Assembly: GCA_001584585.1 (NCBI GenBank)
Contig: LSYV01000032.1
Coordinates: 342,377 to 370,105, forward strand
Direction of reading: 5' to 3'
DNA: 27,729 nt
From: Gonium pectorale
Taxonomy: Eukaryota > Chlorophyta > Chlorophyceae > Chlamydomonadales > Volvocaceae
The position numbers were made by a program, and so were the translations under genes. The first letter of the stretch is position 1, and each line of letters starts with the position of its first letter. Shown here piece after piece: positions 11,498 to 22,800 of the stretch. Under the pieces are notes generated by a model that ran no database searches, had not been told where the DNA came from, and saw only the letters and a program-made list of their open reading frames with translations.

Positions 11498-11745
11498 NNN
11501 NNNNNNNNNNNNNNNNNNNNNNNNNNNNNNNNNNNNNNNNNNNNNNNNNNNNNNNNNNNNNNNNNNNNNNNNNNNNNNNNNNNNNNNNNNNNNNNNNNNN
11601 NNNNNNNNNNNNNNNNNNNNNNNNNNNNNNNNNNNNNNNNNNNNNNNNNNNNNNNNNNNNNNNNNNNNNNNNNNNNNNNNNNNNNNNNNNNNNNNNNNNN
11701 NNNNNNNNNNNNNNNNNNNNNNNNNNNNNNNNNNNNNNNNNNNNN
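11498..11745. other. Assembly gap (248 N)
   Basis: A run of N of 248 bases. The left edge lies in a short tandem of GTACTCTGCC, so the missing sequence may be repetitive. Nothing can be said of its content. Confidence 1.
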
Positions 11746-14700
11746 CACGACGGGACCCTTCCGCAGCTGTGAAGGCCATCCGAGCTCGGGACGAAGAAAC
11801 TGTGGGAATGATGTCATAAGAAATGTTATGAGGACGAGGACGAAAAATTGTTATGTATTGTTTGGTGCTGCGTTTCATTGTCGTGGTTTTTTGGCATGGC
11901 CGGGTGCGCCTACTGCGTGGCCCCGCGCTTGTGGCGCAGCGTCTTCTGCCCCAAACACCCGCGTTCCATTGAGCGGTGTGTCGGGGGGCCTCATCTGCTT
12001 GGTGTTTGTGTCGTGGCATGTTTCGCATCCATCCATCCTTGCCTCACAGCTGCCTCCCTTTTCTTTGTACCTGTGAGGATTCTCTGGCGGGCTGCCTTGC
12101 GGCCTACTTTGGGCATCAGGGCTGGCGCTGCAAACTCTTGGACCATAACACGCGTTCGCATGTACGGCCCTTTTGATGGATCCGACGCCGCAAGTGTGCG
12201 GCGGTTCAGATCCGCCGGTGCCCCGTTTTGTGCCGTGGTTTCCCAATCTCTTTATGTGAGGAGTCGTGGCATGGGCAGGGGAAGGTGATCTGTCGCCCCC
12301 CTAGGCCCGCCGCAGCCACCCTACATGGCGATTGGCTCTATACCGGGGAACACAACGGCGCCGAGCAATCTTGGAGGTAACTAACAAATAGGTTGGCATT
12401 CATCCATTGACTGAGCTGGGGCTTGCACGCAGTGCGGGTTGGTTGGTCGGTTGGGTAGTTGGTCGTGGGGGTGATCCCACACCAAGCATGAATGCCAATG
12501 GCTCGCAGTTCATGCAGTTCCTCAGCGCACTGTGCTCTTTGTTTGCGCGGCGCCTTTGCCGGCGCCTACCTGCTAACCTAACCCTTTGGTCGTGCCGGAA
12601 GTAGTATTGGCTCAGGGGCGGCTCGGGGGCGGCTCGGTGGTTGCGGCCGCGCATGGCATCCGCTGTTACGCTGAGGTGTGATGTTCTATGCACTCCTGTC
12701 TCGACATGTCGATGCAGTATGCGGCGGCATGAGGTATAGACGGACGGCGGAGAAGCTTCTAGACGGTACCGTACGCGGCCAAGGCGGGCAGCGCTTGGCG
12801 GCGCGGGTTCACCCCATCCATCATGTACATAGCGCCCGGGACATTGGGTTGGGTTCACGATCCTCGCGCGAGCGTTGTATTTTGCTGCTCGCTGTGGCGG
12901 TTGTAGCCATGGCGGCTGGCTACTGCAGGTCCGTGTATGTGCCGCGGAGGGAAGGCTGCCACACGTGTGCGACTGGCCGGGTCCGATGAAGGGGCTGTTG
13001 GGCGGCTGCGCCTCGGTTCGTCATGTTTGGCACGCGCCCACGCGCCCAGGCGCACACACAAACACTGCGGGGAAGACCCCTCCCCATGTCCCCAAGCTAG
13101 CGTGCAACGAGGTGCCGCAGGCTCCGATGCTCGGTTGATTGCTTGCTGGCCGAGATCCGATGTAATGTACGCTGGACCGGATTGCGGGCCATGCTTTCGA
13201 TCCTCGATCCGCGTTTTGGGTGCGTCGGACGCGTGGGGCGACTACTACTACTACACGGTCGGGCCCAAGGTCGGCCCCCGGGCCTGAGCGCTGCTGCCAG
13301 GTAAGCTGCTTCGCGGCTGCCGGGCCAGGCTGCAACCCTGCCCCCGTACAGCTGCGCGCTGCTGCGTCAGTGGGCGCCCCCCCCCGCCCGTCCGGCTGGA
13401 CAAACGGGCCCTCGCCGTTTGCCCAACCGTACTTAACGTGTACTGCTGCCGTACGTCTTCTTCCTTCTTGCGCGCCACTACGTTCCCTCACCGCCCTATC
13501 CGCGTTTCTCCGACTACTGCATTCACGCACGCGCACACATCCTAGGGGGGCATGTTGTCGCCTTTCAACGCCGGTTCTGACATCTTTCATGTCCATGGCA
13601 TATTGCCTGGCGCCTGGCTGAACCGTCCTGCCGGATCCGGTACGCGTGTGCTCTCCAGGTACGTCTTGGAAGGGAAATTGTTGTCTGGAATCGAGGGTGC
13701 TTGGTGCGGGGACGGGGTGGGCAATAGAGGCACACGCACGCACACACCTCTCTTACTACGACCTCAGTCTCGACAATACCGTCCAGTGTAGTCGCTTTAG
13801 CCAACATACTACGGACGCCGCCGCTCTCGGCGGCATATACCTGGCGGCTGCCTGGCCATCGGACCCGCCGACACTCTCCGGGAGCCGGCGACACGAAGGC
13901 AAGCAAAGGCTTGGCCGCCGGACGGGCGAACGCAGCTGGCGTCCAGCTGGCGTTTCTCTATCAAACCTTGTCTCCACCACCCCACCCCCCGCCCCTGCAG
14001 GAACGGTACCGCCATCATGGCACACGGTAATGCCACACATACCACACAACACCCAGCCGCGTTCCTCGTGCCATCAGCCGATGACCTCGTGTGCCCCGTG
14101 CGTACGAGGCGGCAGCCCTCACACATACTGTACAACCGTACACATGGGTGGTGTCGTGGTGAGCACCGCACGGCCACCTGCGGCAGGCGCGGCAGCAGGC
14201 GCCAGCGGTGCGCCCTACAACCTTACTCCTCGGACGACCTCGGAACCTGTCCTCCCCTGTGCGCGAAGGCCACGCGGTCACCCCGGGGGCCTCCCTTGTC
14301 CCCTCCGGGACAGGCGCTGCGTGGGCGCTTGCGGACCAGGGCGGGCAAGGGGCCGCCGCTCCCGTTTAGTAAGATTGAATGGAAACTGGATACGGTACCT
14401 GCCGCCGCCTCACTCCCCGACCCCCAGAGACCACCAGGAATGAGGAGCCCACAGCACGCACGCACGGCCGCCACATGCCCTTTGCAAAGGCACCACTTCG
14501 ACGCCGACGCCCCACGGCCACCCGCCCTGCTGCTCCTTTCCTTCTGTGGGACATTGGGGTCAAGTGCAGGCAGCCTTGCCCCATGCACACATGGCACGCA
14601 CACCAGCGTGGAGAGCACCTGCTGCCCAATCCCCGCTTCCCCCCTCGCCGCATGTCCCACCTGCAGAGCGTCTTCAGCCTCTAATTCCACATGACAACAC

Positions 14701-15309
14701 CAACAGCAACAACACTTCAGCCCCTTCTGCAAACTTGCACGGTCGGTACACAACAATTGCCGCACCAACCCAAGCAGCGCTCGAACAGACTACGCCCCGG
14801 TAAACGAAAGGGTATCTGGTGGGCTACTTGCATGCTAGACGGGCCGCCGCGAGCTGTCACATCAGGATATGTAACTTCTCAACGGCGGGCCACTGTCAGG
14901 CCGACACTGAGCTACGATACCACAATGCCAGTCGCACAAGACCGCCTGTCCGATGGTATCCGGCGCATTACTCGCTGCCCGAATGCTTCTCCAAATGCTT
15001 CCTGCCTCCCTCCCGTCATACTGACCTCCCTGGACACGCTCAGCCCCGCGCGACCCCGCGTGCAGCATCGCCATTCGGCCGCTGGGGCCCCCGAGGTGGT
15101 GCGCAGCCCCGGACACCCAAGCTCCCACGCAGCGGCGAGCAAGCGCGCTGGGGCGCGTCCCAGAGAGCTGGGGATCCAGGAGCCAGGATGGTGGGAAGCA
15201 GCACGCAATCTGCGCCCCTTCAAACTCCCAATCTCGCCGCCAAAGGTACCCCATGCAAGTGTAGGTAGGGCAACCGGACCGCCATGCAGCCATCATGCAA
15301 TGCAACCGC

Positions 15310-15480
15310 ATCTAACAGCCCAACGGTATCTAATGGCCCAACGGTATCTAACGGCTGAATGGTATCTAATGACTCACCGATATGTAACTGCTCCGCGGTA
15401 TCTAACGGCTCCACGGTATATAACGGCTCAACGGTATCTAACAGCCCAACGGTATCCAACGGCCCAACCGTACTTAATAG
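15310..15480. repeat. 18-bp tandem repeat, about 9.5 diverged copies
   Basis: Units of the form ATCTAACGGCYCAACGGT follow each other with an 18-bp period and several substitutions per unit. Because 18 is a multiple of three, the array stays open in frames on both strands (hexapeptides like LTAQRY on plus, LDTVGP on minus), which explains long open frames here. Confidence 0.85.
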
Positions 15481-16143
15481 CCATGGGGCGGATTGTGCCC
15501 GGCCGTGGCAATTGGCGTGCCCGGCAACAATTGTCAGCAATTGGCGGCAACATGCCGGCAGCAATGTGCCGGTCCCACACATGGCGAGCGCAAGCACCAT
15601 TTCGAGCCAGTGCAGCATACGGCACCTCACATGCAGCCAGCAAGGCCAACAAGACAGGAGCCACCCACTCTCCCAAGTGGGCACGTCAACTCGCCGTCCG
15701 TCCACATGAGCACACGGGCCCCGCTGGCGGCGACCAGCCCCCGCCAGCGCAGTGCGCAATCCGCCCGCAGTTCACTACGACACCAGGGAGCTGCTGCAGG
15801 ATTGAGGGGCCGATGCCGCACGTGGCCTGAATGAAAGCGGCAGCACGCGTGCGGCCCGAGCATGCAAATGGCTCATCCACACGTTGCCGCAATACGATGG
15901 TCGTGCCGTACACTGACGCCGAGCCTGACATAGCCCAGAAGCCTGACGTACGGAACCCCGGCCGGCCAGGCGGGTGGCCGTGCTGGCTCCATCCGCGCCG
16001 GCGGCCCCACAACACATGGCCGCAGCGCCCTGCCCCTGCCCCAGACCCAGCTGCAGCCATAACTAGAGGCGCTCGTTCGCCTGGACCGCCCCCACACCCT
16101 GACAGCGTGAGTAGCGGCTATCCTCGTACACAGTGCACCCACC

Positions 16144-16283
16144 CTGCCGGGCCCTCCCTGCCGGGCCCTCCATGCCGGGCCCTCCCTGCCGGGCCCTCCC
16201 TGCCGGGCCCTCCCTGCCGGGCCCTCCCTGCCGGGCCCTCCCTGCCGGGCCCTCCCTGCCGGGCCCTCCCTGCCGGGCCCTCC
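16144..16283. repeat. 14-bp minisatellite, ten nearly perfect copies
   Basis: The unit CTGCCGGGCCCTCC repeats ten times; one unit differs (CATGCC in place of CCTGCC). Each unit holds the palindrome GGGCCC. The array begins about 215 bp past the kinase stop codon, so it probably lies in that gene's 3' UTR or just beyond. Near-identity of the copies suggests recent expansion. Confidence 0.9.
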
Positions 16284-16453
16284 CTGCCACAGAAACGTCC
16301 TCAGCCGGCCCCGCCCTTGCCGCGAGGGGGAGGGACTGCACGGACGGCGCACCCGACCTCCCCGCACCGGATCGTGGCGCCCCGGCCCAAGCACCCGGGG
16401 GGACGGACCCGACACACGCACCGGCGCCAACGCGGGGGGGGGGCATGCCAGTC

Positions 16454-16478
16454 CGGCCGGCCGGCAGCCGGCCGGCCG
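16454..16478. repeat. Perfect GC inverted repeat just downstream of the kinase stop
   Basis: Two 12-base arms (CGGCCGGCCGGC and its complement) flank a single A. In the kinase transcript this begins about 20 nt after the stop codon and could fold into a very stable hairpin of about ten or eleven pairs with a short loop. It could slow decay or affect 3' end formation; the sequence alone does not say. Confidence 0.85.
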
Positions 16479-16498
16479 AACGAAAACGCCAAGGCCGG

Positions 16499-16810
16499 CT
16501 AGTGCGGCAGAAGCAGACACGCCGGCGGCAAGATTGAGGCGGACACTGGCGCTGGCGGCATGTGCGGCGGGGGCAACAGTTGGTTCGTCGGGGAGACCAG
16601 TCTGCCCGTCGCTGCCGGGGGGACGTCGAGCGACCCGTGAGTCTCGAGGGGGAACGCAGCTGCTGCCAGCGAGTCCTGTGACCCATGGACCTCAAGACCA
16701 TATTGCAAAAACTGCTTGGGGCCGTCGAGAGACCCGTGGGTCTCGAGCTGCTGCAGCAGCAGGGAGAGGCGCTTGGCGACCTCCGCGGCGCTGGGGCGCT
16801 TGCGCGGGTC
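16499..16810 (-). other. Last kinase exon: end of kinase domain plus a repeated C-terminal tail
   Basis: The exon opens with DPRKRPSAAEVAKRLSLLL, the last subdomain of the kinase fold with its invariant Arg. The tail after it repeats LETHGSLD twice (16754-16731 and about 16640-16617) with a diverged LEVHGSQDSL between. At DNA level the copies share CTCGAGAC-CACGGGTC. The rest of the tail is Pro/Ala-rich and ends LLLPH. Confidence 0.85.
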
Positions 16811-19800
16811 CTGTGGGCCCCAAGGCGTTTGATGCGGGCGGGTGCGTCATAGCTGCACGGCACAGTGGCAAACGAATTAAGGCTGGAACGCATGGTTTTC
16901 GAGGGCGCTTCAAGGGAAAGAGCTACAGGGCTCTGTAGTATGAGCCCGCGTTATGTGCTTGTCTTTTATGTCTATCCCTCTTTCAAGTGCTGCCATCACC
17001 GCGCACCTGCTCCCAGCACTGCAGGATGAGTTTGCGCAGCTTGGGGTGAAACCTGCGGCAGGTTTCCCCGGGGGAAGGGAACATGCTGGACGAGCGTTCT
17101 GGACTCTCAGGTAGAAATTAAGAGGGGGGAGCGACGCCGGAGGGGTAGGGAAAACAACTGATGTTGGGCTTCCGCGTCGCATGTGCCGCAGCTAATGACA
17201 CCACGTCACAAGCGCGCAGAGCCACCGTACTGTACAATATTGTACTGTACGGTAATTGTGCACACCCTTGCGTACTGCCAGTAACGACAGACACGCCGAA
17301 CCCACAAACTCGCATGGCCCGCACCAAGGCCCTGATGCCCTAGACGGCCGGGCTACGCCAGCCCCGCACCCCCGCGCACACCGTGGGCGCTTGCAAGACC
17401 TTAGGGCGGCGGCCCTGCCGGCGGTTGGCGGGACAGGCGCCCCCACTGACGCCATCCAGGCCACCCCTCCTCGAACAGCCACCTCAGCTTCCCATGCAAG
17501 GGCAGCGGCCCAGCTCTGCCCTCCCGCCAGCACGCCAGCAACACGGACGCCGTCCCACCAGCCTCCCCGCTTCCGCCCTCCGTCAACCATCTTTCCCGCT
17601 GCCCATCCACCCAGCCATGCGGCATGCCAACGCCCCATGAGCCAACCCGCGAGCGCACCTGGGATGCTCGCCCTCTGGCAGTCTGAGTCGCTGGTTGTGG
17701 AAACCAACCGCCAGCGCAACCTGCACACACGGGCACGGCAGGAGCGGTGCGGCTTGGGCGGGCTGGAGGGGGGGGGTAGCCACCTGGGAACACTATGGAA
17801 GCTGGATCCTTCGAGTCATTCGAGCCATCCAGGCCGGAAGCCCCATCCAGACCGGAAGCCCTACTCGGGCCGCAACCGAACCCCGCTCGCCCCGTGCACG
17901 GCACGTCAGGCCAGGATTGGGCCTCTCATCGCCCGCAGGGCCCTCCTCCACGCCGCCTGACCCCTGGACCCGCCTGAACGGGGCTCATTCCCCTCCAGGG
18001 CCGCTCCCGCGAGAGCATCTCCCACATCAGCACACCGAACCTGTGCGGCAGCCGCAGACGAGCGGTCGGGCGCGCGGTCGGGCGGAACACGACAGACAGG
18101 CGGGAGGCGGGCAGGAGGCGGGCAGGAGGCGGGAGCACGGAAGGGCGGATACACGTTATCCGATAAGACATGCTAGGGGTGGCACGAGCGCGTGACGTCG
18201 CTCATTCCCCCCTTGGGCGAATGGTCGCTCCGTCGGGTCCGGTGAAGGGTTGCTCCGTCGAGGTGCGAGCCCGGGAGCCAACCCAAGGCCCCAACGCACG
18301 ACCGCACTCGCCCGTATATGTCGCTGCGATGGGTGATGGGCACCCTTGCCGCGGCGGCGACGGACGGGCTGTCCACGAGGATACCCGTGAAGCACTCGGG
18401 AGCCTGCGGGGAGATAGAGAGACGTAGCACGGCTCCTTGGCTCATGCAACGGCAGGGGCAGGTCCAGCCGTAGCGGCGCCCAACATCCCGTCTAACATCG
18501 CCGCCTGACAGCAAAGCACCTCTCTCGCACAGCAGTACGTAAGACTCCGTGTACGGCGATGTACAATACGGCCTTCGCATCACTCACCATGTACTGCACG
18601 GTGCCGGCCTCGGGGTTGGCGGTGAGCACGGTGGATGACCAGAGCCTGCTCAGCCCGAAGTCCGACAGCTTGGCGGTACCTGTCGTCAGTGCACCGGTCA
18701 TGGGCGCATCCGCGGCACGCAGGGTGTGGGGCATTGCGGACAGTAGGGGCAGAAGGAGGGGGCAGGAAAGCGCAGGAAGGGACATGTATTACAGGGTCGG
18801 CACCAAACTATGACGAGATATCTAGCACCCGCGTTAAACAGTGTTGTCTATCACACTAATGGTAGATAGAATGGGCAAAAACAAGGCTACAGAACGACCG
18901 ATATGGCATGATCTGTGTAGCGCTAAGTATACGTGGATACACACAGATCTCGACAGGGGCCTGGGTCGCCTGGGAAATGTGACATAACGGCTCGCCGCCA
19001 TGACTGCGATCTTAAGTTACACAGCTTGATGGATCGGTACCAATGTGCGGGGGCTCAACGTGATGCCGCCGATGCTTAATCCTGGCCCCAAAGGGATAAA
19101 ACTAGGCCCCAAAGCACCCAAAGTCCCGCAACCGCATGTACTGCTGTACAGCCGCAGGGCAGGCCGTACATCCTGGAACCGCATGGAACCGCAGGATCAG
19201 TAACTTGCACTTGCAACCATGCACTGCGTGCGTGTGAAAGGGTGGCGTACTGTTTCCGGGCTTAGGTTCTGGGCTAGTAAGGAGCAGCGCGCTAAACAGG
19301 GACTTTCGGAGGAGTGCGTTTTGGATGCTGGTGCGTGGTACGGCGTCATACACGGTGCACGATGGCTGAGGACTTGGCTGCGGGGCACGGATCCACCTGG
19401 AATTAGGCCGGGCATAGCGCCACGCCATCATCTACATGCTTTAGCCCATCGATAATGTTCCCATGGACGTGATTTCGTGCACCTGGGCAACCATACCAAC
19501 CGGACCCTTCTCGGACGGCTGCTCAGGGGCAGTACTGCCTGTCTGAAGGCCCTATGGCTTACGTCCAATCAAAAGTCCAATAAATGGGAAGTATAAAGGG
19601 CCTATCGAACGATGTGCTTGTCGGCTTTTAAAAGACATGAAAAGACCCCTCTACCCAGGCCATAGCACACACACACACAGTGCCGGCCTGCCTGCATGTC
19701 TGCCTGTCTCACACTCACATCTCCTAGATCATATAGAACACACACACACAGTGCCGGCTGCTGTACGATATGGTGCCTTACCTGGGTGGCGTCTGGATGA

Positions 19801-22800
19801 CACACCCGTGGCCTTCGCCCGTCAGAAGCGACCAACACACGTTGCACACAAGCACACAAGCACAGGGTACCATACCTGTGCCCCGAGCTGACGTCGGCAG
19901 GTGCCGTACGGAGCCGTACCTGAGTCGTCCAGCAGAACATTGGCTGGCTTGAGGTCGCGGTGGATGACGGTTGGGTGCAGGTAGGACAGCCCCTGGTGGC
20001 GGTTGTTGGTTGGGCGTTAGTTGGGGCGGTTGATCGCCAGATCGCACGGTTGCACTTCTCGCGGTTGCGCCGCCGGCCAATTTCCTTGTGCGTTTGTGTC
20101 AGGTGTGGCGGATTGAGCAAGCGAGCGACATGGCCCATCACCCTTAGGATCTGCAGCTCGACGAGCCGCTCGGCAGCCGCCCTCGCCCAGCTCCTATGCG
20201 CGGGAACTCCCCACCTAGCCCCGAAAACCCCCGCCTCAAGGCGTCCCTACCGCTGCGATGTCTCGTGCAATCGCCAGCACCCGCGGCAGCGTCAGGCCAC
20301 CGTCCCCGTGGCAGGCGCGCGAGAGGTTGGTGGCCATAAGCTCCTGGCGGGAGTGCGGAGGGATGGGATCGTAGTCCGCACGTGTTGTTAGCGATGACGC
20401 AGCGGACGGTTAGAGTCCGTACTGCCCATTGCATATTGGACTGCGTGGCGCGCAAACGAAGGGCACGAAACGGATAACATATGAATGGATACAGAACCAG
20501 AAGCCGCCCCCGGTGCGCTGCTGCCAGTTCTCAAGAGCTTATTGCTGACACTGCCGCGGTGACGATCACATCCAGTCACATACACGATACATACAAGTGT
20601 GCCCGAAATTCAACGCTGCTGATCAGGACATCTTCCCCAGGCGCACCTCCACCAGGAACAGCTCCGAGCCAGACGCGCTGCTGCCCGCCCCCAGAAGCTG
20701 CACCACGTTGGGGTGGTGGCAGCGAGCCAGGATGGCAATCTCCTGCGATGCAACAGGCAACTGGAAGCTGTTGAAATCTTTGGAAACTGTACAAATGGTC
20801 AACCATCAACGACTGCTTGACAGCTACAGTACGCAAACGGTGCGGTGCGGGGCAGGGAGCTGGCGACGCTGACCGCAACCTGACGCAGGGACGTGAAACA
20901 AAGCTCAGCGCGTTTTGCGCAAGGCATGAGGGAATGACTGAAAGTTGGGAATGTACACGAAAGACTACCAATGTACTTGAACGCACCGCACGCGCAATAC
21001 CGTACACACGCCCTTTACCCGTACACGCGTGCCGTACAACCTCTGCACAGGGTTCGTGCGCACCTGCTTAACGCTGCACATCTCCTCGGCGGAGCCGCCT
21101 ATCGCGTCCCGGTGATACAGCTTCACGGCAACCGGGCGGCCGTCTAAAGCGCCCTGCGGTTGGAAACCGCGAAAGTACGGACGTTACCGCCTTGCCAGGG
21201 GTGGCGGCTGTGTGACTAATGATGGCCTCTCACAGTCGCCGAAAACAGGTAGTTTGGCGTATCAAGGATCTAGCAGCTGTACGGCAGCGCCGCTGGCCGC
21301 GCATCAAGCCAGTGTCGTTCGGCCTTCCACCACAGACATCGTTGCCTTTCAGTGCCACCGTATGGTGGCCCCAGCCGACCGCCCTGTTGCTTGCCGCGTG
21401 GTTGCTGTTGGAATGTGGGTTGTGTGGGCGCCGCGCACCAGCTGGCGAACGCTTGCTGTGACTGGTCCGCTCGTGCGAGGTGTTGGCCCGGGCCTTCACC
21501 CCGCCTGCTCTGCATGCCTAAGGCGCTCGGCTGAGGTCCTTTCGCTTCCTAATAAGACCCGCAGGCAAACCTAGACTACTACCGGATGAACGCAGTGATT
21601 GTAGATAGTGAGGCTCTCTTTCGCGCGCCGCTGGCCTCCTTCAAACTGGTACTCTAATAATGGATAGCTCATAACTGCACGAGTCGTTCGCGCACTGCGC
21701 CAGTTTGCCGCCCCCACAACACCTCGCAGACATACAGGCGCTGTGGCGCACGCCGCAGTAGTGCGCGCGCGTCTGTCATGTCTGCACAACACGCCGTACA
21801 ACACATGCCGTGCTTGTGATTCCACACCTCACCTGCAGCACAGTCGCGAACGCGCCGCGCCCCAGGACCGCCTCCCGACAAGCCTCCACGTCCACCCCCA
21901 GCACCATGTTTAGGTTCACCGCTGCCGACCTGCCGCCATGACCACCGCCGCCGCGGCTGTTCCCGCCGCCACTGCTCAGGTTGTCAGAGGATGCCACGGC
22001 GGCGGCGGCGCAGCCCGGCGCAACGATGCCCTTGGTGACGGCGGAGGCCACGTCGAGCAGTGGGCCGCTGCTCTGGACGCGCTGGGGTAGAAGGCTATCC
22101 AGCGGAAGCGGAGGGTCCAAGCTCGCAAGCCCGCCCAGACCGCCGCCGCCGGGCATCGAGATGCCGGTGGCGGAGCGCACTAGCTCGCAGTGCGCTGCAC
22201 TGGTTGGACCCATGGCGACGGCGGCGGCCTCATAGGCCAGGGTGCTAGTGGCGCTGACGGCGCCGCGGGCGGTGCCTGACGGGACGGCGGCGCCACTGCT
22301 GCTGACGGAGCTACAGGCGTCGATGAGGGCGGTTGGCGAGCTTGTGCCGAGGGCAGGGGTGTCGGGGGCGGGTAGATCGGGTGCCTTTTCGCTAACGGCG
22401 ACGCCAACGGGTGTCGCCCCAGAGCAGCTGACTGTTCCTGTCAAGGTGCGGAGATCGGCTGCGGAGACCCTGTTTGGTCCCCCTGCGTGTTTGAAGAGGA
22501 CACAGTATTAGGAGGCCGGGAATTCCAGTCAATAGGAAAGCTTTGGGCGTGAGAGTATCTGGGGGGGGAGCCGTGTGGAGTTCGTCACGTGTCACGGTTG
22601 GGGTAAGGGGGAGGAGGGGCAGGAGGGGCAGGAGGGGGAGGAGGGGCAGGAGGGGGAGGAGGGCAGGAGGGGGAGGAGGGCAGGAGGGGGAGGAGGGCAG
22701 GAGGGGGAGGAGGGCAGTCCCGCGCGACAAGCACGCGGGAGAGAGATCCCCTCCTCGACTTGATGGTCAGCGGCGGCAGTGGTGATGCTCACAATGGCAG

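Larger units (their letters stand above)
11746..16498. other. Convergent intergenic/3' UTR region without a supported gene
   Basis: About 4.7 kb between the gap and the kinase stop codon. The part up to about 13 kb is T- and G-rich, as expected of a green-algal 3' UTR or spacer. Later parts are C-rich and hold two minisatellites and a palindrome. Several frames are open for 100-379 codons, but none shows a recognisable domain or an exon chain with matching phases. A TGTAA at 13161-13165 is a possible plus-strand poly(A) signal. A small lineage-specific gene cannot be excluded. Confidence 0.45.

Noticed and set aside
12761..12774. Short palindrome ACGGTACCGT as an operator or element end
   Set aside because: GTAC-rich words are common throughout these introns and spacers, and nothing else marks this site.
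13300..14010. Isolated splice-like sites (CAG|GTAAGC near 13301, CCAG|GTACGT near 13658, CTGCAG near 13999) suggesting an extra gene
   Set aside because: No exon chain with matching phases or protein motif could be built between them; they may be chance or belong to an untranslated region.
15310..16283. Tandem repeats considered as a CRISPR array
   Set aside because: The units are contiguous with no unique spacers, of 18 bp and 14 bp, in a eukaryotic nuclear setting. They are minisatellites.
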